Origin: Histomonas meleagridis
Lineage: Eukaryota; Parabasalia; Tritrichomonadida; Dientamoebidae
Direction: 5' to 3'
DNA: 64,000 bases
NCBI GenBank assembly: GCA_020186115.1
Contig: WSYJ01000142.1
Coordinates: 186,001-250,000 of the forward strand
Shown: piece by piece, positions 29,284-39,727 of the stretch
Layout: each line of letters opens with the position of its first letter
How positions within the stretch are numbered: the first letter of the stretch is position 1
Translations under genes and position numbers: made by a program
The notes under the pieces: generated by a model
The model's database searches: none
What the model saw: only the letters and a program-made list of their open reading frames with translations
Told to the model about the DNA's origin: nothing

Positions 29284-30907
29284 ATGTACGCTCCTCAAAA
29301 TCAACAACCTAATGTTATAGACGCTATGTCAGGAAATTTAGAAGATTGGTATAACGCAGTAGATGATTGTTTAAAATTATCAGAAATTATACCTGGAAAT
29401 TATGAATACACTACAGCAACTTCTTACGGCAATGTAGGTGATATTCAAGAAGGTGATACTACTTATGTAGATATAGCTACTGATAGATTTAAAATTATTA
29501 GTTTAGACAATTCATATATTACTTTAAAACAAACTGTTAAAATAACAGTTCCTGATCAAAACAAATTTATTATTTAAAGAATATTATATTGGTTATAAGT
29601 GTTCATGTGATGCTATTGATCAATACAGAATTTATAGTAATACTGATAAAATACAAGATATTCATAATGCTAGATATGAATGGTTTATGTTTTATAACAG
29701 TTTATCTGATGAGGCTAAGTCCGGTAATGATTGTTTTGCAACAATTGATAAAACTAGAAATCATGATCCAATGGTACCGGGTGTTTATGTTGATTTATCA
29801 GCAATAAACGATGCCAAGGAAATTACTGTTGAAATACCTTTACGTATACCTTTATCATACTTCTTATTATTATTTAATATGAGATATTATCCTAATTGGG
29901 CGGGTAAATTATCTATAGAATTAATGCCTTCTTATCAAAATTTAGTTATTACACCTATACCTAATTATGATAATATATTATTAGATGATACTAAAAAAGC
30001 TAAAATTTCTGATATTCGAGATATTATTAATAGCGGTGCCGTAGACTTAGGATTTCGTAATATAAATGAAACTGTATATAATAATATCAAAGAAACTAAT
30101 TCATCTGGATCATATACATATACTGAACAACAACAACAATTTATATGTAATACACAAACAACTAAAGACATAAAAATTAAATTAGCAGAATATTTATTAA
30201 AAATGGATGTATTTAACGCATTAGCTGCTAAATATATACAAGTACCGTTATTATTTCCGATACATATATGTCAAGTAAGAGATTTTACACAAGAATTTAT
30301 AGGTGATAAATCATCAATAGATACAGCTGCTACAATCGGAATTAGACATTGTGATACATTATTTACAGTATTTCGCGTAAATCAATATTCTAGAACATGT
30401 TTCTTAAATCCACATATTAGTTACAGATTTAATATTGACGGTAAAATGTATCCGCGAGAAGACTACACAACTGTAGATGACGCTAAAAATATTAATATGT
30501 TACTTGACAGTGTTAATTTAAACGGAAGTTTATTAAGCAGTATTAATGAAGATTTAAAAACTTCTGTACAGCCATATTATTATAAAAATACTTATAATGC
30601 TTCTGGAGTAAAAACTACAACAAGAATTTGGCACGGTAAAGATAATAGTAATTTCTTTATAGGATTACCTTTCGCTGAAGGTGAAGATTTTCAGAGCGGT
30701 ATTTCAACAACAGGTACTATACAAATAGAACTTCATGGAAAACGTGTAAATACAACTGATTATTTAGCTACAAGTGCAAATGCATCACCTGTAGGTATAT
30801 ATTTTGAAGATGCTATATTAAAAATACGTTCTGTAAAACCAGAAGGAAGGTCACAAATTGAAATTACTAATGCATCTGTAGAACAAGTTATTAACGGATT
30901 ACGTTAA
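29284..30907 (+). pseudogene. Probable major capsid protein, one frame change
   Basis: ATG 29284 (MYAPQNQQP) begins a frame that ends at 29575-29577; a second frame, open from about 29580, continues to 30907. Together about 540 codons. The join lies in TTTATTATTTAAAG at about 29565-29582. The second part has the strand-rich sequence and motifs expected of Polinton double-jelly-roll capsid proteins: EIPLRIPLSYFLLLFNMRYY, then TRIWHGKDNSNFFIGLPFAE and GEDFQSGISTTGTIQIELHG. I assign it by these features, length and context. The start at 29284 is preferred to 29239 because of the T-run/ATTAAA sequence before it. It would form the hexons of a particle. Confidence 0.65.
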
Positions 30908-30940
30908 AAATATATATTATAAAAATATATTATTAAATAT

Positions 30941-31744
30941 TTATTTTTGTATGACTATATTTTCATCAGATGTTGTTATAAGTAAATTACTGTTTTTAAT
31001 ATCTTCATCAATGTCTTCATCAGGTATTGGTCTTATAGATATTGTTATATACATAGGTGATAATAAATGAACTTCTTGCATATTAGCGTCAACTAATTTT
31101 AATTCTAAATGTGACAAATCACTAGAATTTATTAATACTTCAAAATCAGCATTATTAACAATAACAGGATAATTATTACTAAAAGAATTATCAATTCTGA
31201 GTATTATTTTTGATATATTAATGCTTTCATTTAGGTTTCTATAAGAACTTTTTCCTAAATTACTTACTATATATAATACAGGTGTTGATAAATAATTCCC
31301 TACAGAATCACAGAATATTTCATATTTATTAGTATCTTCATTCAAATATGTAAATGTTAAAGGTAAATTTGTGTTGTATAAACCTGTTAATTGTTTTATA
31401 TTATAACTCATATCATTTACAGTAAAATCTTTAGCACTACTAAATATTAATCTGCTTGTAGAATCACTTTCAACAATAACATTATTTTTTATAATTAAAT
31501 CTGTTAATAAACTCGCAAAACTTGTATAATTTACATCAGTATACTGTGTGTTATAAGTATATTTTGTATTATTGATTATTATATAATCACCTTTTTCAAT
31601 GACTACTATATTACAATGAGTTGTTAATGATGTAATTATCATTTTAGCAAATCTTGTATAAGGTAATGGTTAATTAACATTAATTCTGTTATAATTATTA
31701 CTGTCATATGATGAAATTATATAATCAATTATTTCATTAAACAT
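30941..31744 (-). pseudogene. Candidate minor capsid (penton-like) protein with early stop
   Basis: ATG 31744 starts a frame that meets TAA at 31670-31672 (codon 25) and then stays open in the same frame to 30941; a later ATG at 31642 could start a 233-residue product. The protein is beta-rich and ends with NADFEVLINSSDLSHLELKL and LLSPMYITISIRPI. It resembles single-jelly-roll minor capsid proteins in length, strand content and position next to the capsid gene, but I see no diagnostic motif. The 31744 start is favoured because it faces another ATG across a 23-bp divergent spacer. Confidence 0.5.
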
Positions 31745-31767
31745 TGTATTTTATTTTTATAAAAATA
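31745..31767. promoter_or_regulatory. 23-bp divergent promoter-like spacer
   Basis: The 23 bases between two facing ATGs read TGTATTTTATTTTTATAAAAATA and include the palindrome ATTTTTATAAAAAT. Similar TTTATTTTTA(T/C)A-type sequences precede the ATGs at 26848 and 27541, so this may be the element's core promoter. Confidence 0.5.
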
Positions 31768-31917
31768 ATGATATTTGAACTATATATATGTATTATATCA
31801 ACAATTTATGTAATCAATTCTGTAATAAATACATTTATAAAAATATATAATATTGATATTTATAATGAGGAAGAAGAAGAAATTCCTGATAATATAAAGA
31901 AATCATTATATTGTTAA
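31768..31917 (+). CDS. 49-residue membrane protein
   Basis: A small frame, ATG 31768 to TAA 31915-31917. The first 25 residues are hydrophobic (MIFELYICIISTIYVINSVI) and can span a membrane; the C-terminal half is acidic (IYNEEEEEIPDNIKK). It begins directly after the divergent promoter-like spacer and ends 56 bp before the right TIR. The composition and placement support a real small gene, but there is no homologue I recognise. Confidence 0.5.
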   Translation: MIFELYICIISTIYVINSVINTFIKIYNIDIYNEEEEEIPDNIKKSLYC

Positions 31918-31949
31918 AGTTTATTTTTCAACATTAGACAAGGTAATAG

Positions 31950-32369
31950 TTATTTTTTTGGCTTTAATATATATATTTCTGGGTCTTCACTATAAAATTT
32001 TAATGCTTTAACAGTAAATAATAATGTATTTTCTAAGTATAAATCCCAAGCATTTATTATTGATTTTGTTTTTTTGCCTTCAATTCTATTGCCGACAATA
32101 ATCTTTTTTAACTTACTCATAGCAATTTTCTCATTAGTATAACTAACTTTAACACAATTATTTAAGCCGTCATAATCTTTAAACATAAAGACTTCTGGCG
32201 TTGAATCGCATACTACAAAGCATTTTTTAATATCAACTAATACATCTAATTTATTTAAATCATATGGACATTTTTTACGAATATCCATTAAATTAAATTT
32301 ATCATTTATATCAATTGTAATATTTTTAACGTCATCAACTGTTAACTTTTGGTTTGTAACGGTTGTCAT
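31950..32369 (-). pseudogene. Truncated helicase N-terminus inside the right TIR
   Basis: A 139-codon frame starting at ATG 32369. It duplicates the first part of the helicase gene because the TIR includes it; the TIR ends at 31973, and after that the frame reads seven foreign residues and stops. Here the A-run has six bases and the frame is intact, which shows the ancestral frame for the left copy. It is probably a by-product of TIR homogenisation rather than a functional gene. Confidence 0.85.
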
Positions 32370-33052
32370 ATCTTTTGCTACAAATAAAAATAATGTTAAA
32401 ATTTTATAAACATATGCTTTTTTGAAGATACATTTATTAATAAATTATTTTGAGATTATTTTTGTAACCTGTAGCTTCTGTAACTTGTAACTTATGTGAT
32501 ATATTAAAGATTAGAAATACTTTTCACAGAATATTTCACATCTATTATAACTTTCTTTAATAATTCTTTTAGTATGTTTATCTCTTATCTGATATGAATA
32601 ATTAATGTTAATTTCATAATCATAATCAACCTTAGTTGTTTGCCATTACCATTATATTTCATATTTTATATAAATAAAAAATTCATTTTGAAAAAATTTA
32701 TTATTATTAAAGTGTAGCCTGTAGCGTTACGTTACCTGTTACTTTAACAAAACTCATATATATCATTATTATTACTTTTATCATATTGATATTTTTAGAG
32801 GTAACATAAGCTACACAAGTAACATCTCAAAAGTATAGGTATTTTAGAGGTTTTTACTGCTACTATTGAATATTACGCGTAGCGAGTATATAACTTGTAG
32901 CGGCTACATTTCTAACAAATTATCTTTTTGAAATTGTTGTTATTTGGAAGTAAACTTTATTCTTCGAAGCGAACGCGAGTGAGCTGAGAACACACACCGA
33001 GCGGAGCGAAGTGCACAATGAAACGAAGTGGAGTTGTGCTGTGTGTGTGTGT
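31973..33052 (-). repeat. Right TIR of the Maverick-like element
   Basis: 1,080 bp, inverted relative to 17144-18224. It ends outward with the (GT)n run at 33041-33052 followed by the duplicated TTGTT. Near-identity of the two arms over more than 1 kb suggests recent replication, insertion or conversion. Confidence 0.93.
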
Positions 33053-33241
33053 TTGTTTATTACAATCTCGACAACGGAATTGATTGTTGCTGAGGTATGA
33101 AATTTTATTACATTTTTTGCATTCCATTGTTTCAGGTAAAACGCCTTTGAAGATTAAATAATCGATTGCAGCAGAATGAGTGGGGATCATTTGTAATAAG
33201 TGCTTAATAGTAGGCATACCATTTTTGTTTGATGTAAGCAT
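33053..33241 (-). pseudogene. Merlin transposase, N-terminal zinc-ribbon part
   Basis: Minus-strand frame from ATG 33241. It reads MPTIKHLLQMIPTHSAAIDY and has a zinc ribbon CKKCNKISYLSNNQFRCRDC typical of IS1595/Merlin N-termini. The frame is cut by the Maverick TIR at 33052 and resumes at 17143 on the other side. The complete transposase would be about 300 codons, the usual Merlin size. Confidence 0.82.
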
Positions 33242-33324
33242 TAAATAATGTCACTTTTTAGTATAAATTATTCCTCTTATATTATGATTTTTTTTAATGT
33301 ATTGCGAGCGCCATCGGCACAAGC

Positions 33325-33383
33325 GGTTTTGATCATCATATATTGAAAAAGCGTAGCTTTTTCAATATATGATGATCAAAACC
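33325..33383. repeat. Perfect 28-bp snapback hairpin with 3-bp loop
   Basis: Arms 33325-33352 and 33356-33383 are exact inverted copies around GTA. The centre reads TTGAAAAAGC-GTA-GCTTTTTCAA. It is preceded by ATTGCGAGCGCC (33301-33312), a block that also lies beside the hairpin at 41187-41247. Confidence 0.93.
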
Positions 33384-33459
33384 TGCGCATCGTACAGAGT
33401 GAGATCAATGGTTTACTTCGTTAAGGGCCCAGCCCAAAAAATGACTTTTTGTATGATTT

Positions 33460-33547
33460 ACTAAAATGATTTTGTGGAGTCTGTTTGACCAGTTATATCA
33501 CTTTTTGAACGAGTATTCAATGTGTGATGATTGTAAAATAGACCCAT
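33460..33547 (-). pseudogene. Degraded partial copy of the 14.9-kb small gene
   Basis: The minus strand from 33547 aligns with 14883 onward: both read ATGGG..., then TCACACATTGAATACTC and TTCAAAAAGTG.TATAA.TGG. A 1-base indel near the start and further differences break the frame. Similarity fades after about 85 bp. Confidence 0.7.
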
Positions 33548-33570
33548 AGTATGTCCTGCATGTCCACGAT

Positions 33571-34218
33571 GTCCACGGTCGTCCTAGTACATTTGAGTTC
33601 TAATTTTTTGGAGGGGCAACAGGCAAAAAGGCAACAATTATAAATTTACATTAATACATCGTGTCAATGATTTTCATATTTTTTAGAGAGGGCACAAAAG
33701 CAAAATTTTATGAGTTTATATAAACTAACAGAGGTATGTGTTTTATATCATGTTTTCCGTAAATCATACCTTATCATATAGTACGTGGACAGACATTATT
33801 TATACCGATTATATCTAACATATGATTGCTATAATGCCTATTTTGCTTATAAAATTTTTCTCTAATTATACCCTTTTATACAGGACATGGTCGGACATAA
33901 TTAATAATAATATTTATCGTTAGAAATATATTGTTGAAATATGTATTGTTGATAGATATTATATCCTAAAATAAATGATAATTATAATATATATTGTCCG
34001 TCTACGTTCCTTATATATAGGTATTATTAGAGTAGAATTTATATATAGCATATATAGCAAAATAGCATATATTATCATTATGTTGGATTTTATAGTTGTG
34101 CCTCTCTTAAAAATATGAAAAATTACAGACACGATGTTTTCATCAAATTTATCGTGCCCTTTTGCCTTGCTGCCCTCTACTTTTTAAAGAACTCAAATGT
34201 CCATAGAAGACCGTGGAC
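33571..34218. mobile_element. Short TIR element (MITE-like), about 650 bp
   Basis: The end 33571-33697 (GTCCACGGTCGTC..., then ACATTTGAGTTCT, GGCAAAAAGGCA, ACATCGTGTC) is repeated in inverted, imperfect form at about 34095-34218 (GTCCACGGTCTTC..., ACATTTGAGTTCT, GGCAAAAGGGCA, ACATCGTGTC). The 400-bp interior has no gene. I cannot define a target duplication. It may be the non-autonomous derivative of a larger element. Confidence 0.65.
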
Positions 34219-34288
34219 AAGCAAGAGTTTTCAGCAAAAATTTCGTAATAGTAAACATTACTAAAAATAATAATATTTTCAACAGATT

Positions 34289-35217
34289 TTATTGAACAAT
34301 TAAATTTTTGAACAAAAAAAGTAGTTTTTGATAAAATTTAAGTATATAATGCTTATACATATCAAATTTCACGTGTTTATCTTTATCGATTATTTTTTTG
34401 TTTGAATTTTTATCGAGACTTTCAACATTATTTGATTCATGATCACTTGAACTAATATGTTGTAATAGTCCTCCAAAATATAACTTTCTTCTGAAAAAAA
34501 TAACGATATTACATAGTGTTCTCTTATCCAAAGTACCATCATCTACAATAATTGAGACATGTTTTTCTAATAATTCATTATTAATTCGTTTCCTAATTTC
34601 CGACGCATAAGCCACAATAAGGCCTCTTATTTTAGATGGGCATGGTGTATTCTTTTTTGCATCGATTGCAACTAGAAGATCGTGCCATTATTTCCCCGAG
34701 AGTAGTTATAGGCATATTAAGTCGACACATTGGATTTAACAAGAGCTATTTGTCCGTTAGTAAGACAACTTAGTGATATTATTTCATTTGAATCATCCTG
34801 ATTTTCATCATGCTAGCTTTTGTTGACAGCAATGTATTCATTTATGTTATGATTTGTTTTAGAATATTGTTTATTTTCCAAGCATTTTTTACCATGTTTA
34901 TATAATAATCGATGATTAGCGAAATATTGTCCACAAACCTTGCAATTTTCATTAAATATTTTGTGTCAATATCCTTCGATTTCCATCAATTGATCTTTTT
35001 GAGATAAAAACCATATCTCTAACTCATCTAATGTATCACCGTGGCTTTCTTTTAATAAAATTTGTCTTTGTTTTCTTTGGACATATTTATTGCCCTGATC
35101 ATTCTTAAATAAACATTCAAGGTGCATTTTACTTGGCCATTTACGTTGTGTAAAGTATATAAAAACGATAATTTGTGAAAGTGTATTTGAATGAAGAAGT
35201 AATCCCAAAGCAAACAT
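34289..35217 (-). pseudogene. hAT-like transposase remnant with zinc finger
   Basis: Minus-strand fragments in different frames. From 35217: a basic segment, then CKVCGQYFANHRLLYKHGKKC (C-x2-C-x12-H-x4-C) at about 34885-34945, a BED/C2H2-like finger. After frame changes and stops, 34615-34289 reads RKRINNELLEKHVSIIVDDG, which resembles the start of hAT catalytic domains (VSLIVDG). The catalytic remainder and dimerisation domain are absent. Assignment to hAT rests on this short resemblance and the finger. Confidence 0.4.
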
Positions 35218-35361
35218 TTTTGTTATATAACATTATTTAGCAAACTAATTCCACCATGGATAACACTCATATGTAAATACAATTTTTTATTTATTGATGT
35301 TTTAAAATTCAATACAATGTTTTTCATTTTTCTATTTTATTCTGGATGGATCTGTTGGTAA

Positions 35362-35667
35362 TCATTGTCCTTTTTTATCCTGTGATGAAACTAAATCACT
35401 TCCAAGCATAATCTCTACAGATTTAATATATCCTCTATCGAGCTTACTCAGATAAAATTTACATTCGGTATATAAATTTATAATTTCATATAATTCATCT
35501 GGAACATCATCAAAATCAATACTCCAGCAGAAATTAATAAAAAATCTTAGAATAATATTTCGAATCATTTGTGAATGCAATGAAATATCTAAAATTTGAC
35601 TAAATAACTGAAGAAAATGACTAAATTCTGGTATGAATGCATCGAGCCCAAATCTAATGTCATCCGT
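35362..35667 (-). pseudogene. Unidentified open fragment
   Basis: A frame without a clear start runs from about 35667 to the stop at 35362 (about 100 codons): DIRFGLDAFIPEFSHFLQLF, then FFINFCWSIDFDDVPDELYE. I do not recognise it. It is surrounded by transposon debris and is probably the end of a mobile-element gene. Confidence 0.35.
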
Positions 35668-35684
35668 TCGATTTCAATAGAGGA

Positions 35685-35835
35685 TTTTCGAAAAAAAGAA
35701 TTTTTTTTCGAAAAAAGTGATGATTTTTCGAAATAGGTGGGGTTTTTCGAAAAAACTCGGTATACATCGAAGAACCGTTACATTTCGAAAAACCGTTGAG
35801 TTTCGCAAAAAATTTTTTTTCGAAAAAACTAACTT
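35685..35835. repeat. Cluster of short TTTCGAAA palindromes
   Basis: Seven or so imperfect copies of TTTTTCGAAAAA lie within 150 bp, spaced 15-30 bp. Open frames across it are low-complexity F/K/R-rich sequence and not credible genes. Confidence 0.75.
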
Positions 35836-36021
35836 TATGAGTGATTTACTTGTAAAACAAATACTCAAAATTTTGAGTGGAATTTCACATAAACTATACA
35901 AAAAATGCATCAAAAATATATTTTTCTCTGATTAATTTTGGTTTATTAAAACTTGATTTTGTTGATGTGCCACTCTAAGTGGATGCTCTGAAATATAAGA
36001 ATTATTAAGAGCTATACATAT

Positions 36022-36630
36022 TTACATAATTGATGGAAACAATTTAGATCGATCACCTCTATACTGTTGTCCCAAGACTCCAAAATTCGATTTTAGTCTA
36101 CCAAAATAGTTTTCCACTATTACACGATCTTTTTCGATCCGTGTATTGGTAGCTATTTCTTCTTGTGTAATATCTCTATTTGCTTTTTGATAGTGACGAT
36201 AGCCTCCGGGTACCCCTGTGAGTTTAAACCAGTATACCCTTTATCGAAAAGTCCTTGAAAATGACGTACAATTTGTGTTCCGTTTTGCATTGTCATGTGC
36301 ACAGACAAAAACCTCTCAAGCCACATGCTATCCTTGAATGCTTTCAAATCATGAATCGAACCCGGGATCCCGACAGAAAAAAGTGTACAGAGACCGTTAG
36401 GACGAACGAGAGCTTGTATTTTCACTCCACATATGCCATGTTTGAAGGACCAATTACGTTTTTGGTCTTCTTTTGACTCAGGCTTGTTGATAATTATGAA
36501 GGTGGTGTCAATAGCACCAACAGCATTAAAGAAGTTCTAAAAATGAAGTTCATCTGGAATTAGTTGAATAGGCATTACACAAAATTGTGCGACTAACGGT
36601 CTCTGTAATAACTTTAGTTTTCAATATAAT
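36022..36630 (-). pseudogene. PIF/Harbinger-like (DDE_Tnp_4) transposase remnant
   Basis: Pieces in order on the minus strand: ETVSRTI-type HTH, an in-frame TAG near 36539, NAVGAIDTTFI (first Asp), GSIHDLKAFKDS with GLFDKGYTGL (second Asp), then after a 1-base shift near 36165, VENYFGRLKSNFGVL (third acid, Glu). This is the catalytic layout of PIF/Harbinger DDE_Tnp_4 proteins. It ends at TAA 36022-36024. At least three lesions make it inactive. Confidence 0.75.
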
Positions 36631-36714
36631 AAAGAATATAACACATTAATGGACGAATTTAATATTTAATTAGAAAAAGTATATATTTATTAATAAAACA
36701 TCATCTGATCTTAT

Positions 36715-38375
36715 TCTTTTGAAGATATATTAATTGCATCCGGAACTGGATTTAATAAATATCTTGGTACTGACATTTTTATACCTATTTTATAATGTAT
36801 ATCAATTTTACCTTATTCGAAATTATACACTATCTAAATATCTGGTAATATTTTTGATCTTTTTTTTAATTGATCTGTGTTATTCACTGTTACTGTTGTA
36901 CCAGGAGGTAAATAAAATCCTCTTTGTTTCATAATTTCATAATTTAATTTATGTAAAGATAAACCAAATGATTTTTGTTTCATTTTAGCTTCATATGGTG
37001 ATATTTTTTTATGATTTAATTTAGATAATGTTTTATGATAATTATAATTATAATTATGTATAATTTTATTCATATCATGAGGTTGAATACACTCTAATAT
37101 TATCAGCCATATCTCTAATAGTTCTACAAATTCTATTAATCATAGCTAAAGATGAATGTATAGGATAAGATTTATTTTTAATTATTATTCTTTCAACAGG
37201 AATTATTTTAGTACCAATTAAATGATTTGAAATATATTGTAAAGGTTTTGATAAAAATGTTGTTTCTGAATCACAATGAATAATTTTAGGATTTAATAAA
37301 CCTGTACCATAAAGTACAAATAAAGCTTTAGCTACACTTTCGATTGATTTTTTACTATGTTTATCGTTTATTTTAATATTAGTAGAAGTACCAAATAAAT
37401 ATCTAGTTTGTACTTCTACAGCTAATAAATAACAATAATCATATTCAAATTCGTCACTATGTGTAATAAAATAAATTCATTTGATATTCTCCATTACCTC
37501 CAATATATTTTGATTGATGTTTTTCATTTAATTTGGATGGAAAATAATTTATATTCGGTTTTATTTTACCTATATTTGTATAATCAATACTATAAGGTAT
37601 ATTTAATTTTTTAAATAAATATCTATTTTTATTTAAAGTTTTAAAACCTGTATTAATATTTTGTTTATTATCATAAATATTGTAAAATTCATTTAGAGTT
37701 ACTTGTCTAAAATAATGAAAATAATATGAAGAATATAATGAATGAGCATAATCTAATGAAATATTTTGTTGTATATTCAAGTTAGTTAATCCTGTAATCA
37801 AGGAATTATTAAATTCTCGCATAGTTTTAGGTTTCCCATTTTGTATATCATTTTCTACGTCTTTTGCAAATATTTTATGAAGTAATTTTCTTACAAATGT
37901 ATATTGTAGAATAATAGATATATAATAGTTATAATATTCATTTGATGTATATAGACCTATATGTCCATCGATATAATTCATATTATATCCTTTAATAATA
38001 TCATTAATTAATTTTTTAGATTCATTAAAATCTAGTTTTGTATTAATTTGGGGTTTTCTTAGAAAAAATTAGAATAAATCTATCTATAATGATTTGATAA
38101 TATTCTAACATAGTCTTATGTTGAATTATATATGTTGGTGATATTGAAACCCCATTTCTAAGAGATTTTGTTGTTTCATCCATTAGTTTTGAAAAATTAT
38201 TTAATGATAAATCAAATTTCAGAATACGAAAAATTACTCTTAAATTTTGCATTAAAAATTCGTAAATAGAAGGCTTTATTTCAGGTCCTTCATCATTAAG
38301 TAGAGCTAATCGTCGTACTTCATCTATTGATGATTTATTAATGTAAGGCTCTTTTTTTGGTTCACGTTCTTCCAT
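36715..38375 (-). pseudogene. Integrase region of a second, decayed Maverick
   Basis: From ATG 38375 a helical ORF (MEEREPKKEPYINKSSIDEV...) shifts frame near 38045 and leads into an integrase-like protein. Core pieces: GNGEYQMNLFY (position of the first catalytic Asp, here Asn), a 1-base shift near 37465, IIHCDSETTFLS (second Asp), SSLAMINRICRTIRDM (third acid, here Asn), another shift near 37085, then HKTLSKLNHKKISPYEAKMK and a C-terminal part ending at about 36715. The block SSLxxIxR.xRTxRDM is shared with the intact integrase at 25203-26345, so the elements are related but distinct. Loss of two catalytic acids plus frame breaks shows it is dead. Confidence 0.65.
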
Positions 38376-38405
38376 TTTAAAAAATAAGAATGAAATAAAA
38401 TATTT

Positions 38406-39727
38406 TTATTCTCTAAATATACTTAATAAATGTTCATCTATTTTATTTGTTACTTCATCAACTATTGAATTTAATATTTTAGTAGTTATTACTAAATCAT
38501 CTGATAATTTATTACCATCAAATAATACTACATCACCAATTTCATAATCTGCAGTATCATTCACTCTAAAATAAAAATTACCATGTGAAGCGAAATCAAT
38601 AATCTCTTGTGAAATTTATACTTCTCTTATAATAAGTTCACCTATTGAAGCTTTATAACCAGTTTCATGTTTAGCTACACAAATGCCTAAGTATTCTTTA
38701 TAAGTACCAGTAGTTTTAACTGATGGAATACAATCAGTTGATGAAGTATTTGTGACATATTTACCTTCATTGGTTATAGCATAAACATTACCTGTTAAAA
38801 ATACTGGTGAACCAATTTGAATTTGTGTTAAATCTTCTGTAACAGGAGCATTATGAATAATAGTTGTATTTACTTGTGCAAGACCTCCAGTTCTATCAAA
38901 TGTATTAAATGTAGTTGCGATATGATATATTGTACTAAATATATCAGAAAAAGTACCATCATTTTGTTTCTTTTGTGTTACTGATTCCAAATATAATTCT
39001 CTATATTTTACATTTGCAGTAGGTGTACATCCATAAATTCTCCATAATAATTGATATGTATTACCTGATTCTTCAATTATACTGTGAAATAATGTTGATT
39101 TAGTGAACTCTAAACTAGTGAATTGACCTCTATTGGATTATATATTTCCTGTATTATCAATGCCATTAGTTTTTACAGAGTACATAAGTTCATTGCAACC
39201 TATTTTATTACAACCTAAGGCATCAACAGATGAGGAGTAATGAAAGCCATTTCCTAGTTTTCGTTTAAATACTATATCATTATCAATACATTGTATTCTC
39301 CAACTATAATTATTTTTATATCCATCACTAGCATGCATATCTATGTTAGGATATGTTTCTAAAACACCATCGTTTTTAATAACTGCAATTGAAGGGACAC
39401 TAATATCTAAATTTGAATCTGAAGGTCCCGAATTTAAAGCAAAACCATTAATTGTTGAACATGTGATATTTTCTGGATTTGATACTGTAGGAATATCTGT
39501 TAAATCATTATAACTATGTGTATGATTTGTTTCAGCATATTTTGTATCATGATTATGATCTTTTGAAGCATACTCAGTATGTGTATGTTCTGAGGGTGGA
39601 AATTTTTCAGGTTTATCCGTCAAATCATTATTACTATAAGTATGTTCTGAAGGTGGAAATGTTTCAGGTTTATTATTTAAATCGTTATAACTATGTGTAT
39701 GTTCTGTTGAAGCATAGTTTGTATCTT
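38406..39727 (-). pseudogene. HTH-repeat fibre gene of the second Maverick, truncated
   Basis: Minus-strand fragments carry tandem modules SYNDLTDKPEKFPPSEHTH and SKDHNHDTKYAETNHTH, a middle beta-rich block, then KTTIIHNAPV-like sequence, SPVFLTGNVYAITNEGKYV and TDCIPSVKTTGTYKEYLGIC. It matches the C-terminal head of the fibre at 20467-24292. Frame breaks occur near 39130 and 39000 and a TAA near 38616; it ends at 38406. The 5' end is replaced at about 39728 by a MULE fragment. Confidence 0.7.

Larger units (their letters stand above)
17144..33052. mobile_element. Maverick/Polinton-like element without visible PolB, 15.9 kb
   Basis: The limits are set by terminal inverted repeats of 1,081 bp (17144-18224) and 1,080 bp (31973-33052) and by a duplicated TTGTT at 17139-17143 and 33053-33057. 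The interior has about a dozen genes: SF3 helicase, HNH endonuclease, HTH-repeat fibre, integrase, probable capsid proteins and coiled-coil proteins. rve integrase, long TIRs, short target duplication and capsid genes are Maverick/Polinton traits; the 5-bp duplication is one less than the usual 6. I see no DNA polymerase B, FtsK/HerA-type ATPase or cysteine protease, and find the SF3 helicase instead, which recalls polinton-like viruses and virophages. Breaks in at least four genes indicate decay or assembly error. Confidence 0.85.

Noticed and set aside
29560-29590. Programmed ribosomal frameshift in the capsid gene
   Set aside because: The site TTTATTATTTAAAG is not a convincing slippery heptamer with a downstream structure; a simple indel is more likely.
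17144-33052. DNA polymerase B, packaging ATPase or adenain-type protease in the Maverick-like element
   Set aside because: No open frame is long enough for PolB, and I see no second P-loop or protease motif; divergent forms cannot be excluded without profile searches.
35674-35935. Frames across the TTTCGAAA cluster
   Set aside because: They are low-complexity translations of a short palindromic repeat on both strands.
39518-39727. N-terminal part of the plus-strand frame leading into the MULE fragment
   Set aside because: It is antisense to the HTH fibre repeats and its Tyr/His-rich sequence is a reflection of those codons.
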